Source: Butyrivibrio sp. MC2021 | GTDB lineage: Bacteria > Bacillota > Clostridia > Lachnospirales > Lachnospiraceae | Direction of reading: 5' to 3' | Assembly (NCBI RefSeq): GCF_000621605.1 | Contig: NZ_KK211315.1 | Location: forward strand, 80,062 to 144,061 | Length of the DNA: 64,000 bases | In this document: positions 8,847 to 18,772 of the stretch, piece by piece | Layout: each line of letters begins with the position of its first letter | Numbering within the stretch: the first letter of the stretch is position 1 | Notes under the pieces: model-generated | Database searches by the model: none | The model's input: only the letters and a program-made list of their open reading frames with translations | What the model was told of the DNA's origin: nothing | Program-made: the position numbers and the translations under genes

Positions 8847-10556
8847 ATGAGTAAAGAGAGAAAAAAATACAAAAGAATATCAATGGCCAGGCTTGCGATG
8901 TACATTTCCGTTACATCATCCGTTCTTCTTGGCTTAATCATAATACTTGTATCCGCAATGTTTTTCCGCAAAGAATCCATCAAGATCTACGAGGGCATGG
9001 AAACCTCACTGACCAGGTCTGCTCTGGTGAATGTGGACCGGAATGCCCTTCAGGACCTTATTATCCAGACTGCCCAGGTGGTGGAGACCATTGAAGATCC
9101 TGTCTCCATGCGAAATAATAACGAAGCTGAATATTTCGCCAAATTCGCTGACATTGAAAACAGTGAATCCTACAAAGCCATTTGGGATAAGCTCAATAAC
9201 ACCAGAAGAGCCACTATTTCCACGGCCTACTGCATTTCTCTTATCTATCCTGAAAGAGGCTATTGGGTATATGTAATGGACGCCAGCGATTCCACTGTCC
9301 AGAGATGCGGTGAGCTTCTTTTCGCTGATTTCAGTGATTATAAGGGCAATCCGGGCATGGATTATTTAGGTAATGTCACCATGTCTCCCACCTATGGAGG
9401 CGTCCGCACCGACGGCGTTGCCATCTATACTGATGAATCCAGGGGCATATACTCCTATCTCACTGCTGATATTCCCATCAGCACAACCCAGAGAAACGTA
9501 AGGCTTTTCCTGCTTCAGTCTGCTATTGCGGCCTTTATGCTGTCCCTTCTTTTCAGCATCGGTATTTTTGTCTGCGTAAACAGCGTGGTTGTAAAGCCCC
9601 TAAACAATATGGCGGGCAAGGCTGAAGACTTTGTTGATATGTACGAGGAAAGATTCGACACCCACCAGGGCACCGATATCTTCAAGAATATCTACCATGG
9701 TGATGTAAAAGAGCTCAATAAGCTCACAGACTCCCTTCAGAGCATGGAGTTTGAGATGAACAGCTATATCGAGGATATTAACAGACTAGCCGGAGAAAAG
9801 GCCAGAATCAGTACAGAGCTGGATATAGCCACCAAGATTCAGGAAGCCACTATTCCCAGGAATTTTGCCGACTATAACAAATATCAACAGCTTGAAATAT
9901 ATGGAGATTGCAAGCCCGCCAAAGAGGTTGGCGGTGATTTCTATGACTTTTTTATGCTGGATGAGGATCATCTGTGCATAGTAATGGCTGATGTTTCGGG
10001 AAAAGGTATACCTGCTGCCCTTTATATGATGGTTTCCAAGATTGCCATTCAGACCAGAGCTGAGCAGGGCGGAACCCCTTCAGAGATCCTTTACTATGTA
10101 AATAACAGGCTCTCAGCCAACAATTCCGTGGATATGTTCGTAACGGTATGGCTGGGCATTCTGACTCTTTCCACAGGACATGTCATCGCAGCCAATGCCG
10201 GCCACGAATATCCTGCGGTTACAGATGAGAACGGTAATTATGTCCTTCAAAAAGAAAAACACAGCTTTGTATGCGGTGGCATGGAAGGCCTTCGCTACAA
10301 GGACAACGAATTTGACATACCTGCCGGCGGCAAGATCTTTCTCTACACCGACGGTGTTGCGGAAAGCACCAATAAAGCTCAGGAGTTCTATGGAACAAGG
10401 CGTATGATCGATGCTCTTAACTGCTGCAAGGATGCCTCTCCCAAGGACACTGTGGAATACATACAGAAATCCCTGGCAGAGTTCTCCAACGGTGCAGACC
10501 AGTTTGACGATACTACAATGCTAAGTATTCTGTATAAAGGAAAACTGCCTGAATAA
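8847..10556 (+). CDS. Membrane-bound SpoIIE/RsbU-type PP2C phosphatase with HAMP domain
   Basis: 569 residues. A first membrane span at about 16-38, an extracytoplasmic sensor region to about 210, a second span, a HAMP linker with coiled coil (about 245-335), then a PP2C_SIG catalytic domain (about 345-565). Metal-binding motifs are visible: GGDFYDFF, MADVSGKG, and the terminal DQFDDTTMLSILYK. Such phosphatases dephosphorylate anti-sigma-factor antagonists (SpoIIAA/RsbV-like) in response to external signals. No antagonist or anti-sigma gene is next to it, so its partner is unknown. The lack of a ribosome site is notable (see the -10-like box). Confidence 0.9.
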   Translation: MSKERKKYKRISMARLAMYISVTSSVLLGLIIILVSAMFFRKESIKIYEGMETSLTRSALVNVDRNALQDLIIQTAQVVETIEDPVSMRNNNEAEYFAKFADIENSESYKAIWDKLNNTRRATISTAYCISLIYPERGYWVYVMDASDSTVQRCGELLFADFSDYKGNPGMDYLGNVTMSPTYGGVRTDGVAIYTDESRGIYSYLTADIPISTTQRNVRLFLLQSAIAAFMLSLLFSIGIFVCVNSVVVKPLNNMAGKAEDFVDMYEERFDTHQGTDIFKNIYHGDVKELNKLTDSLQSMEFEMNSYIEDINRLAGEKARISTELDIATKIQEATIPRNFADYNKYQQLEIYGDCKPAKEVGGDFYDFFMLDEDHLCIVMADVSGKGIPAALYMMVSKIAIQTRAEQGGTPSEILYYVNNRLSANNSVDMFVTVWLGILTLSTGHVIAANAGHEYPAVTDENGNYVLQKEKHSFVCGGMEGLRYKDNEFDIPAGGKIFLYTDGVAESTNKAQEFYGTRRMIDALNCCKDASPKDTVEYIQKSLAEFSNGADQFDDTTMLSILYKGKLPE

Positions 10557-10576
10557 GTTTTCAGGCAGTTTTTTTC
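10541..10576. terminator. Bidirectional Rho-independent terminator
   Basis: The stem ACTGCCTGAA/TTCAGGCAGT with a short TAAG-type loop is followed by seven T on the plus strand and preceded by AAAA. It lies between the convergent phosphatase and GTPase genes and overlaps both 3' ends. The plus-strand signal is the stronger one. Confidence 0.85.
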
Positions 10577-11724
10577 TGTGTAAATACATCGAGTATAATA
10601 TTCTGAAGCTCTTCGTCATCAGCTTCTTCAGGAACGTTTTCAACAGCCTCGGAGACCTTGTCCACCACAGGCTTGGCCATCTTGTCCTCAAGAACCTCCT
10701 TAACCCAGGTAACATCGTCCATGGTCTGCTTGCCGGTGTATATCTGCTCAAATATGTAGGCAGCAACCTCACCCATGGCAAATACTATGGCTCCCGCTAT
10801 AAAAGCATTGATGACGGCAGCACCAAGATTAAGTCCCGGGATCATCTTAAGGCCGGAAGCCAGCATTTTTCCTGCTGTTCCCTTGGTTCCTATATCAATG
10901 ATATAGTCGATAAATTCCTTGGTTTTTTTAGTCTTTTTTATTCCCCAGATCTTCGATATTGCTTCAATTTCCAGGGCCTCTGTAGGCTTTAGAAGCATGG
11001 CATCCGCAATGGGCATAGCGCCTCCTCCCACGGTGATCCCGGCCAAAGTAGCGGCACTAACCACGGCATGGGACATGGCCCTTCTTCTTGCCAGGTTATA
11101 TCTGGCAATATCCTTTTCTGCAGCCTGATATCCCTCGGGAAGAATGCTGTTTGTAAGCTCTATAAGCTCTGTTATCCCTTTGGGCGGTTCAATAACGCCC
11201 TCTTTTTCTGTATAGGGCTTGGCCACAACACTGACTATCTCTGTCAGCCTTGTGGCATATTTATTTTTGGACAAAAAGGCCTTTTCGACGATGTCCTGAG
11301 CCTCTTTGGTATCAGTTCCCTTGTATGACTGAGTAATGACCACAATGATAGGAACATTCTTCCACATGCTTATGGCCTTCATCAGGGAATCGATGGTCTT
11401 TGGGAAAATCTTTACAGTAAATCTGTCAACACAGAACCAGACAGCGCTGATGTGATGCTCATCATCCTTGTTCTTGATAGTCTCGCCGGCCCACTTCTTT
11501 ACAGCGTTTACAGCTTTAAACTCCGAAAAAAGACCGGGCTCCAGCCCCACAGTATCAATGAGCCTGAAAGAGATCCCTTTGTTCTCATAGACCTGAAAGT
11601 CTGATGCCACCTTGGTTTTACCGCCGCAGGGCTTTTTCATTGCCTCATCTCCGAGCACAGTCCTGATCAAAGTTGACTTTCCGACACCTGCATAACCGAC
11701 AACAAGCACATTTCCCTTTTCCAT
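10561..11724 (-). CDS. P-loop GTPase with C-terminal DUF697/YcjF-like membrane-associated region
   Basis: 387 residues. The G domain shows the P-loop GYAGVGKS (residues 10-17) and DTVG as the Walker B/G3 element. VVITQS sits where NKxD is expected, so guanine specificity may be altered. Residues from about 230 on form Gly/Ala-rich hydrophobic helices (ITVGGGAMPIADAMLL, then LGAAVINAFIAGAIVFAMGE) like the DUF697 tail of YcjF-type GTPases. The start at 11724 is preferred over 11781 because AGGGG precedes it by about 7 nt. It lies 88 nt after the amidase gene on the same strand, so it may be the last gene of the envelope cluster. Role unknown. Confidence 0.8.
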   Translation of the reverse strand: MEKGNVLVVGYAGVGKSTLIRTVLGDEAMKKPCGGKTKVASDFQVYENKGISFRLIDTVGLEPGLFSEFKAVNAVKKWAGETIKNKDDEHHISAVWFCVDRFTVKIFPKTIDSLMKAISMWKNVPIIVVITQSYKGTDTKEAQDIVEKAFLSKNKYATRLTEIVSVVAKPYTEKEGVIEPPKGITELIELTNSILPEGYQAAEKDIARYNLARRRAMSHAVVSAATLAGITVGGGAMPIADAMLLKPTEALEIEAISKIWGIKKTKKTKEFIDYIIDIGTKGTAGKMLASGLKMIPGLNLGAAVINAFIAGAIVFAMGEVAAYIFEQIYTGKQTMDDVTWVKEVLEDKMAKPVVDKVSEAVENVPEEADDEELQNIILDVFTQKKTA

Positions 11725-11812
11725 GATTTTTCCCCTGTAATACCAAACATCACTACGGAACACTATCATTATATCATTCACTTGTTATCGTAACAACATT
11801 CACACCATCTGA

Positions 11813-12814
11813 TTACTTAAAATATTCATCAACACCGTTGGCGATACCGGTAACTATTTTCCACTGATATTCCTCGGTAGCCATCAAAAGGTCCTCTTCT
11901 GCGTTGGTCATGTATCCCATCTCAACGATAGTCACAGGCACCTGGCTCCAGTTGATGCCGCTCATGGTATCTGTTTCCCATACGCGCTCTTTTTTGCAGC
12001 CTGTAGCTGCCACCATATTGTCAAGAACGCAGGTTGAGAGCTTTTTACTCTCCTGGTAAACATTGGCATTATATGGGTTTGAAGCGGTCTGACAGATCGT
12101 CATGGCCCCGTGGGCTTCGGGATTGGCAACGCCGTTGGCATGGATCCTGAGAAAAACATCCGCATGATTGTCGTTGGCTATGGCAGCTCTCTCGGAATTA
12201 CTGATATTTACATCATGGGTCTCCCTGACCATGATTACTGTATAGCCGCGCTTTTGAAGCTCATCCCTGAGCTTTAGGGAAACCTGAAGAGTGAGCTGAT
12301 ACTCTGCAAGTCCGCTGGCTACGCCTGAAGTTCCGCCGGATACTTTGGCCTTGGTCTCGCTGGCTCCGGGGCCCACAGGCTCCTTTTCGGAATTGCCCTT
12401 GGCCTGATGTCCTGCATCAATTACCACCAGTTTACCTGTAGCTTCTCTGGGAGTGTTATCCTGAGCTGTTTCCTCCTGAGTTGTGGCCTCCTGTGAAGGC
12501 TCGTCCTGTACAGTGGCTTCCTGAGCCGGGGCTTCCCGGACAGATTCTTCCGCTGAAGCTTCCTCGGAAGCAGGCTCTTCCTGAACCGACTCCTGCGCTG
12601 CCACTTCTTCCATGACAGTAGCTTCCTCCGCAGGAGAATCGCCGGCTTCTTCGGAGGCCTCTTCCACAGCCTCCTCAGGTTCTATATCCTCCAGCTTTTC
12701 AAAAATAACATCCGAAACAAATTCTTCCTTGGGAGAATCCGCTTCTTTACCGCATGCCACCAGCAGCACTGCTGCCGCCAGAAGCAGGGTTATCTTTAAC
12801 CTTTTTAAAATCAT
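11813..12814 (-). CDS. N-acetylmuramoyl-L-alanine amidase lipoprotein
   Basis: Cleaves the amide bond between muramic acid and the stem peptide of peptidoglycan. Lipobox LVAC with lipidated Cys21; residues 22-127 are a low-complexity linker of Glu/Ala/Ser/Pro/Thr with repeated QE(A/E)xxQE units; Amidase_3 domain at about 128-333. Zinc and catalytic elements are visible: IDAGHQ, GLAEYQ, the second His in FLRIHANG and Glu in IVEMGYMTN. The start codon overlaps the stop of the upstream zinc-ribbon gene (ATGA, 12811-12814), so the two are translationally coupled. It acts outside the membrane, tethered by lipid. Confidence 0.93.
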   Translation of the reverse strand: MILKRLKITLLLAAAVLLVACGKEADSPKEEFVSDVIFEKLEDIEPEEAVEEASEEAGDSPAEEATVMEEVAAQESVQEEPASEEASAEESVREAPAQEATVQDEPSQEATTQEETAQDNTPREATGKLVVIDAGHQAKGNSEKEPVGPGASETKAKVSGGTSGVASGLAEYQLTLQVSLKLRDELQKRGYTVIMVRETHDVNISNSERAAIANDNHADVFLRIHANGVANPEAHGAMTICQTASNPYNANVYQESKKLSTCVLDNMVAATGCKKERVWETDTMSGINWSQVPVTIVEMGYMTNAEEDLLMATEEYQWKIVTGIANGVDEYFK

Positions 12815-14514
12815 CTGTATCCCTTTTCTTTTTCGTAATCTACGATCACATCTTTATTCTTTATCTCGATATCAGACAGTATGCTTTCCTGGAAATCATC
12901 AGCATCTATGGTTCCTTTATACCAGTCCTTGGAATCAAAGTATTCCTGAAGTTCGCTGTCCTTGAATTTTCTTCCGTGACGGGCATAGATCTCGTTTCTG
13001 GCAAGCTTGCAGGTCTGAGCATCGAAGCCCTCCAGGTCAGACTTTGAAATAAGTTCTGAATCACTGTTAGGAAGGATATAGTCAGCACCGGAGGTAACTG
13101 TCTGAGGCTTTTCAACCTCAGTATGATTTGATACTGCCAGGGATGTGTCAACATTGTCCTCATGGTTGTAAGCATCGAGATTGGCTGTAACTACAGACTT
13201 GTACAGGTCATCCAATGACTCGTAGCCGTGATAATACCAGGATTTTGTGCCAAACCAGCCTGTGCTCACATCTGTGTTTACATAGAAAGTATTGCCTGGT
13301 GTGTTGTAATCATTTAAGTCTACCGATACGATACCGTTTTCATCCAACATGACATCAGAATAAGAAATGAACCAGTATACATCATTGATCTTGTCATAGG
13401 TCTGCTTCTTGTTGCTTACAAAGTCATGGACCTCTGCCTTGTAGATAAGGTACAGATAGTTGTACTTCCCATATCCGCTGCCCTTGCTGGTAAGAAGGTA
13501 GTCGCCGATATAGTTAAGGCTCACTACTTCTTCGCCATCGCCAAAGCTCTTTGCAGCATGAGAATAATAAGCATCTTCGGCCTGACTCTGCATATCTTTA
13601 AGAGCAGAATCATTAATTTCGGAAATCTTTGTAACATAGCTGCTAAGTCCCGAAACAGTGTATTCCTTCTCAAGGGACTCAGGAACCCTGCCGTACTGTT
13701 CAGCGCAGCGCTCCACCTGCTTGTCATCGATCTTTACAACAAAACTGTCTCCGTTACTTAAGTCACTGTTTTCATCAAACTCAAAATTGTAATAATTCAG
13801 TTCTTCACCGGTATAATCCAGAGATGCGCGTCCCTGGGGAGCCACACCGCTAAAAGACACCTCAAGATCTGCAAAGGCATCGAACTTTCCAAGCTCAGTA
13901 AGATCAGACACTTTGAACTTACCGTCCTTATATTTGAGCTTGCACTTTACAGATGAAGAAAGGCTTTCATCTATATCCCATGTGTATTCAACTACGTCTC
14001 CGTTGGAGAGATTTTTGGAGTTGTCATACTCAACGGATACGCATTCTGCCACCATTTCGATAGGATCAAACATGGCAGCCAGCTCACCGAGCTCCTTTTT
14101 TGCCTCACCTGTAAGCTTGAGCTTTTTGCCGTACTTTTTGTCTATGCCGTCCCAGTCAATGCTTACATGGGGCTTTCCGTATCCGTCATAGCCCTCAGCC
14201 TCACAAACAACATATTTATTTAGGTCAATGGTTGGCTTTGCATTAAGAACCAGTACCGCAGCTATCACAGTAAGTACTGCCACTGCAACAAGGCCTGCCA
14301 GGATCTTAGGCAAAGCGGAGCCGCCCTTGGCAGGTGCCGGGGCAGAATTAGGAGCCGCAGCAACGCCGTCCTTGGGCTCTTCAACCTTATCTTCAGTATT
14401 ATCTTCAACAACCGCTGCCGGAGCAGGATTGGCCGGTGCCATCAAGGGCGCACCACACTTCTTACAAAACTTTGCAACATCATTATTTTCAGTTCCACAT
14501 TTTCCACAAAACAT
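12811..14514 (-). CDS. Zinc-ribbon membrane protein with C-terminal YARHG domain
   Basis: 567 residues. The N-terminal zinc ribbon ([20 protein letters not shown]) is followed by a Pro/Ala linker, one membrane span at about 75-95, a long extracytoplasmic region (100-480) and a C-terminal YARHG domain ([16 protein letters not shown]). YARHG domains are found outside the cell in proteins linked to peptidoglycan. The product most likely spans the membrane with the ribbon inside and the YARHG end at the wall. It is 33 nt downstream of another zinc-ribbon gene and is coupled by ATGA to the amidase, so a role in wall maintenance is inferred. GAGG precedes the start. Confidence 0.85.
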   Translation of the reverse strand: MFCGKCGTENNDVAKFCKKCGAPLMAPANPAPAAVVEDNTEDKVEEPKDGVAAAPNSAPAPAKGGSALPKILAGLVAVAVLTVIAAVLVLNAKPTIDLNKYVVCEAEGYDGYGKPHVSIDWDGIDKKYGKKLKLTGEAKKELGELAAMFDPIEMVAECVSVEYDNSKNLSNGDVVEYTWDIDESLSSSVKCKLKYKDGKFKVSDLTELGKFDAFADLEVSFSGVAPQGRASLDYTGEELNYYNFEFDENSDLSNGDSFVVKIDDKQVERCAEQYGRVPESLEKEYTVSGLSSYVTKISEINDSALKDMQSQAEDAYYSHAAKSFGDGEEVVSLNYIGDYLLTSKGSGYGKYNYLYLIYKAEVHDFVSNKKQTYDKINDVYWFISYSDVMLDENGIVSVDLNDYNTPGNTFYVNTDVSTGWFGTKSWYYHGYESLDDLYKSVVTANLDAYNHEDNVDTSLAVSNHTEVEKPQTVTSGADYILPNSDSELISKSDLEGFDAQTCKLARNEIYARHGRKFKDSELQEYFDSKDWYKGTIDADDFQESILSDIEIKNKDVIVDYEKEKGYR

Positions 14515-14547
14515 ATACTATCCTCTTTAATAATAAATGAACTACAG

Positions 14548-15465
14548 TTACTCTATCTTTGCTCCGCAGGACTTGCAGAATGCAGCAGCATCCACAAGCT
14601 TTGCTCCGCACTGTGTGCAGAATAAAGGTCTTGTATCCGCAACTATCTTCACATTTCTTTCAGCCTCCTGCTGTGCTGCCTCTGCAGCGGCCTTTCTGGC
14701 TTCCTCTTCGGCAGCTCTTCTGGCCTCTTCAGCAGCTTTTCTTGCTACTTCAGCCTCGGCAATCATGTCCTCAGGCACCGGAGCTCCGCAGGAAGTGCAA
14801 AATCTGTTATCGATCATAAGCGGTTTGCCACACTTGGAGCAATAACCGATTATATCCTCTTTTTTAACAGTATTCTTTGCAGTGTTTGCTGAAATATTCT
14901 CGGCAATCTTACTTACAGAGTCAGACATCTGGTTTACAGCCGCAGACATCTGATTCAGAGTTTTCTTGGCTTCGGGACTGGTAAAGACCTTCACCAGATC
15001 CGCTTCCATATCAACAATTTTAGCAGCCGCCAAAACAGACAGTACTACGATCAAAAACAGCACTATCATATTGAACACAAACCAGACTGTGCTCTTGAAT
15101 TCGCAGTAGTTCTCATCAGCAAGATCTTTTACTGAAGATCTGAAAACGAGCCACATTATAAAATCAACAACGCCACAAACAGCAATTATCAGCGCGCTCT
15201 GTTCATTTTTAAGCTTCTTGAGAAAAAGAAGCACCATAGTAGCAATCGGAAGTAATAAAACTATAAGCATAATGGGATGCGGATCAACGACTGTCTCTCC
15301 GTAGGACTTAATACCGGTAACCGCAGACATAGCTGAAACATCAATAGTATCACCGGAACAGGACACAAGAAATGTCGGGCAGAACACAAATACGATACAT
15401 AACAAGGAAAGAACTCTTAGTATGTTCTTCACTGTCAAAATGGGTTTCTTTTCGTTTTCAATCAT
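14548..15465 (-). CDS. Four-span membrane protein with two C-terminal zinc ribbons
   Basis: 305 residues. Four hydrophobic spans (about 12-34, 60-82, 90-108, 127-152), then an Ala/Glu/Arg-rich coiled coil (about 235-262) between two zinc ribbons, CSKCGKPLMIDNRFCTSC and CTQCGAKLVDAAAFCKSC. The ribbons would face the cytoplasm. No specific function is recognised. It heads a leftward operon with the YARHG protein, the amidase and perhaps the GTPase. Its AAGGAG site is part of the 3' arm of a 19-bp inverted repeat upstream, so translation may be controlled by RNA folding. Confidence 0.8.
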   Translation of the reverse strand: MIENEKKPILTVKNILRVLSLLCIVFVFCPTFLVSCSGDTIDVSAMSAVTGIKSYGETVVDPHPIMLIVLLLPIATMVLLFLKKLKNEQSALIIAVCGVVDFIMWLVFRSSVKDLADENYCEFKSTVWFVFNMIVLFLIVVLSVLAAAKIVDMEADLVKVFTSPEAKKTLNQMSAAVNQMSDSVSKIAENISANTAKNTVKKEDIIGYCSKCGKPLMIDNRFCTSCGAPVPEDMIAEAEVARKAAEEARRAAEEEARKAAAEAAQQEAERNVKIVADTRPLFCTQCGAKLVDAAAFCKSCGAKIE

Positions 15466-15475
15466 TACACTGTCT

Positions 15476-15568
15476 CCTTAAGCATACATTTTATGCGGTT
15501 TGTACCGCATCACCACATATATTATGCGCTGAGCCGCTAAATAGCAACAATAAAATGTATACTTAAGG
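15476..15568 (-). promoter_or_regulatory. 19-bp inverted repeat overlapping the ribosome site of the zinc-ribbon gene
   Basis: Arms at 15476-15494 and 15550-15568 pair over 19 positions with one G-U in the leftward transcript. The 55-nt loop contains a smaller hairpin (GCGGT-N4-ACCGC, 15495-15508). The proximal arm ends in the AAGG of the Shine-Dalgarno AAGGAG (15474-15479) of the gene starting at 15465, so folding would block that site. It could instead be a small inverted-repeat element; no clear target duplication was seen. Confidence 0.55.
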
Positions 15569-15582
15569 AATTTAGTAACTCA

Positions 15583-16533
15583 TCATGCTTCGGCAGTCTG
15601 TTTTTTAATAAACATTGGCCATACACAGATTGCCAGAAGTAACATTATAAATCTTGCTACGAAATTGCCCCAATGTCCCCCAAGGAAATCAACGATGATA
15701 GCGGGAGCAAAGAGCTCTTTCCATGCAAAGAGAAGTCCTGCACCGACACAAACGAGAATTGGAAGGTTCTTATGTCCCACAGGGATTTCATAATGAAGAT
15801 AGTGACGATCCAGATAACTTCCGATCAGGAATCCTGTCATGGCACCACAAGCCTTGAAGCAGTCGTTCATCATCTTTGAAGGATTAACAAGAAGCTCTCC
15901 TGCAGCATCATAATCCATGGGATAAGGCTTAACCTGAATATAGATAAGAGCTGCCACAACAACAAGAAGCCCTACCAGGGTCAGAATATCAAGAGTCTTT
16001 TGATTTCCGCCTACCTTTTTAGCAATGGTATGCACGCAGAAAATAGTAAACAGCGCCTCAGTCATACCTACAGCAACGTCCTGAGGAGTATGAACTCCAA
16101 GAAAATTACGTGAAAATCCGGTAAGAAGGATCATTACTGCGCATACTACCGCAACCCATCTTTTCTTATCCTTCTGCCAGACAAAGGTATTTCCGTAAAG
16201 AATGGTTCCAACGTTTGTATGTCCGCTTGGGAACGAATATCCTGTGGCAGCGGTTTTCGAATCTCCCGCAGGTTCTATCAGTTCCGACCTGATCCATGGG
16301 CGATATGCGCATACCGTCAGTTTGATTACACCGTTTAACAGCTCACCGGCATTGTAGCAGGTCATGAATAAATAACCCCAGGCCTTATCAACGCCCCAGA
16401 AGATAACAAAGGGTAAAAAAGGAAGAATATCCACCGCAAACTTGGATATTGCATTGAAAAACTCATTAAAAATGCCCCCTGTCGCATTCCTCAGATCCTG
16501 CAACAAAAGTAAATACTGAATGTCTAATTCCAT
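15583..16533 (-). CDS. PAP2-superfamily membrane phosphatase
   Basis: 316 residues with six or more membrane spans. The type-2 phosphatidic acid phosphatase signature is present in three parts: KLTVCAYRPW (motif 1, K-x6-RP), PSGH in YSFPSGHTNVG (motif 2) and SRNFLGVHTPQDV (motif 3, SR-x5-H-x3-D). Enzymes of this family dephosphorylate lipid phosphates or undecaprenyl pyrophosphate at the outer face of the membrane. It lies 117 nt upstream of the zinc-ribbon/amidase cluster in the same direction but is separated from it by the large inverted repeat. The substrate is not determined by sequence. Confidence 0.92.
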   Translation of the reverse strand: MELDIQYLLLLQDLRNATGGIFNEFFNAISKFAVDILPFLPFVIFWGVDKAWGYLFMTCYNAGELLNGVIKLTVCAYRPWIRSELIEPAGDSKTAATGYSFPSGHTNVGTILYGNTFVWQKDKKRWVAVVCAVMILLTGFSRNFLGVHTPQDVAVGMTEALFTIFCVHTIAKKVGGNQKTLDILTLVGLLVVVAALIYIQVKPYPMDYDAAGELLVNPSKMMNDCFKACGAMTGFLIGSYLDRHYLHYEIPVGHKNLPILVCVGAGLLFAWKELFAPAIIVDFLGGHWGNFVARFIMLLLAICVWPMFIKKQTAEA

Positions 16534-16656
16534 GCTCTCCTCCTCGATATGTAATTTTGTATTTATTCACTCTATAAATAATGATACGATAAAAAGTGTA
16601 ATAAAATTATTAAAAAGCAATAAAGTTTATAAAATCGGTAAGTGGAGGAACCCATT

Positions 16657-17319
16657 ATGGAGCTTACTAGTTCAGAAATCAGGATCTTATCTGCCTTATC
16701 CTTTAATTCAGAAGAAATACAAAACGGAAACCTCACAGACAAGGAATTGTCCCTGTTAAACGAGATGAGAGCTGTAGAAAAACAGCTCTCTTTCAAATAC
16801 CCAAGCTATACATTCGAAGTCACCGGCTGTGAGCCCATGGAAGGTACCGCCAGAGACTACAATGAGTGGTTCTACCGCCCTGCCGGCTCCGAAAACGAAT
16901 CCGCATATATCGCCAGAACCCGCATGGCAGATAATGTTCTTTTGATAACAGATGATTTTTATGCCGTAGTTATTCGAGACGCCATTTTAAGTGAGCTTGG
17001 AAAAATCGTCACCGGAGCCGGCTTCCCTCTTATTCAGTCAAATATAGGTTTCTGGGAATTTTTCGGAAAAGAATACGGCGAAAACCTTCCTCCCATGGAT
17101 GTACTCACAGGAAAAATAAATGCCGGAAATGATATTAAGCTGTTTTTGGACGGCTCGAATCTAAAGCAGTCCTCCTATGAAACTGCAGTAAAAGAGCTGG
17201 AAGGAAGTCTTAAAAAAAGTAGCGTAACAGGTGATATTTATGTAATCATCCTCAAAAACGCCCAAGGGGATCCCGCAAAGGACAGGGTTTATTCAGACAG
17301 TTTTTCACTCGAAAGATGA
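16657..17319 (+). CDS. Hypothetical protein, first gene of a pair with an Mbeg1-like lipase
   Basis: 220 residues, no signal peptide, no membrane span and no family I recognise. It contains a YNEWFYRP segment and a mixed alpha/beta pattern. The start at 16657 has GGAGG 8 nt upstream; an in-frame GTG at 16642 lies within that site and is rejected. The lipase-like gene begins 18 nt after its stop on the same strand, so the two are very likely cotranscribed and may act together. Confidence 0.75.
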   Translation: MELTSSEIRILSALSFNSEEIQNGNLTDKELSLLNEMRAVEKQLSFKYPSYTFEVTGCEPMEGTARDYNEWFYRPAGSENESAYIARTRMADNVLLITDDFYAVVIRDAILSELGKIVTGAGFPLIQSNIGFWEFFGKEYGENLPPMDVLTGKINAGNDIKLFLDGSNLKQSSYETAVKELEGSLKKSSVTGDIYVIILKNAQGDPAKDRVYSDSFSLER

Positions 17320-17337
17320 CACGGACAAAGGGGGTCA

Positions 17338-18768
17338 ATGTCTATGAACAGCAGTCTTTCCATAGAAGAAGTTGTACTAATAAATAACCTTCTTTACATA
17401 GAAAATCTGGGAGGTCCCAAGGGCACCTTTATGTCTCCCAGCCAGGAATCAAAGACCATCGGCGATTACGTCAGAGGTGTTTTCAAAAATGAGGATCTTA
17501 TAGAAGATGATACAGAGTACAGCGACGGGGTTACCGGCGCTGAATACAGGCAGATCCTGGGAGCTATCAGGAAAAACCAGCATCTTCTTAACATGATAAT
17601 CATGCAGGTTCACTTTGAAAGCGACAGTGCCGGCGGCGGAAGAAGCGTTTTTCTCTGTGATCCCTCCAGCAACGAGGCTATCATTGTCTTCAAAGGAACC
17701 CAGAGCGATGCGGAATGGGTAGACAATATTGCAGGTCTCTATCAGGTGCCCACCGCTTTTCAGGAAAATGCCCTTAAATGGTTCAAGTCCCTCCCCCTTG
17801 AGGGCTATGACATCATCACGGTAACCGGCCACTCCAAGGGCGGAAACAAGGCCAAATACCTCGTGATCATGGATGACAGGATCGATAACTGTTTTTCTTT
17901 CGACGGCCAGGGCTTTTCGGATGAATTCATCAATGAATACTCAGCTGAAATACGAAGAAATGAAGGAAAAATCCTCAATATCAATGCAGAAAGCGACTTT
18001 GTAAACATCCTTCTAAATGATGTGGGCCCAAAGAAATACTTCCTGGGAACCAACTACGGAAGGCTTGGTTTTGGCGAGAATCACTGCGCCAATGCCGTTC
18101 TCTTTTTTGACGATGAAGATAATGTCTCCATGTGGGAAGCTCAGCAGCAGGACAAAAAGATGGCTGACCTTGACCTGATGCTCAACAGCTTCATCCGCTC
18201 CTATCCCATGAGCACCAGGGAAAACATCGGTAGCATGCTTGGAAATATCATTTTAAGCGCCTTCCACGGCAATACAGACACAATAATCGGAACTTTTTCA
18301 GATGATAAATACAAGGATAATGCGGCAGAACTCACCGCCTTCATCCTCAGATACAAGGAAAAGAAGCCTCAGATGGTGGCGTCTCTGAAGGAAATCCTGA
18401 AGCAAAACGGCGTAGACACTGCAATGATCGGCGTTATCGATTTTATCACCAATCATGCCCTTATTATGGAAGCTATCGGAGAAAATCCCACCTCCATAAT
18501 CCAGATACTGGAACTAAATGAAGCCCCCGCTGCTGTCACAGATTTCCTGTCACAGCATAAGGAGCTCTTTGCCTTTATCGTCAATGTGTCCCACAGAATG
18601 AAGCGGATCGATCCCACCAGATACAAGGGTGATGATCTGGTAGCCAGCGAAGACGGCTTCTGGCCCAGCCTTCTAACCCACAAGGATAAACGGGTCAACC
18701 TCTTCGTTATGATAGCCATCGCACTGGCTGTAGTAATCCTGCTTGTTCTGCTCTTTCTAATATTATAA
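17338..18768 (+). CDS. Mbeg1-like (DUF2974) alpha/beta-hydrolase with C-terminal membrane anchor
   Basis: 476 residues. The nucleophile elbow is TVTGHSKGGNKAKYL, with GHSKGG holding the catalytic Ser; the adjacent FSFDGQGFS and the preceding VFKGTQSDAEWVDNI are typical of the DUF2974 lipase-like group. A single hydrophobic stretch at the very C-terminus (VNLFVMIAIALAVVILLVLL) would tail-anchor it with the hydrolase in the cytoplasm. AAGGGGG precedes the start. It is paired with the unknown gene upstream and nearly abuts the convergent HAD gene. Lipid or ester hydrolase activity is family inference. Confidence 0.8.
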   Translation: MSMNSSLSIEEVVLINNLLYIENLGGPKGTFMSPSQESKTIGDYVRGVFKNEDLIEDDTEYSDGVTGAEYRQILGAIRKNQHLLNMIIMQVHFESDSAGGGRSVFLCDPSSNEAIIVFKGTQSDAEWVDNIAGLYQVPTAFQENALKWFKSLPLEGYDIITVTGHSKGGNKAKYLVIMDDRIDNCFSFDGQGFSDEFINEYSAEIRRNEGKILNINAESDFVNILLNDVGPKKYFLGTNYGRLGFGENHCANAVLFFDDEDNVSMWEAQQQDKKMADLDLMLNSFIRSYPMSTRENIGSMLGNIILSAFHGNTDTIIGTFSDDKYKDNAAELTAFILRYKEKKPQMVASLKEILKQNGVDTAMIGVIDFITNHALIMEAIGENPTSIIQILELNEAPAAVTDFLSQHKELFAFIVNVSHRMKRIDPTRYKGDDLVASEDGFWPSLLTHKDKRVNLFVMIAIALAVVILLVLLFLIL

Positions 18769-18772
18769 ATTA

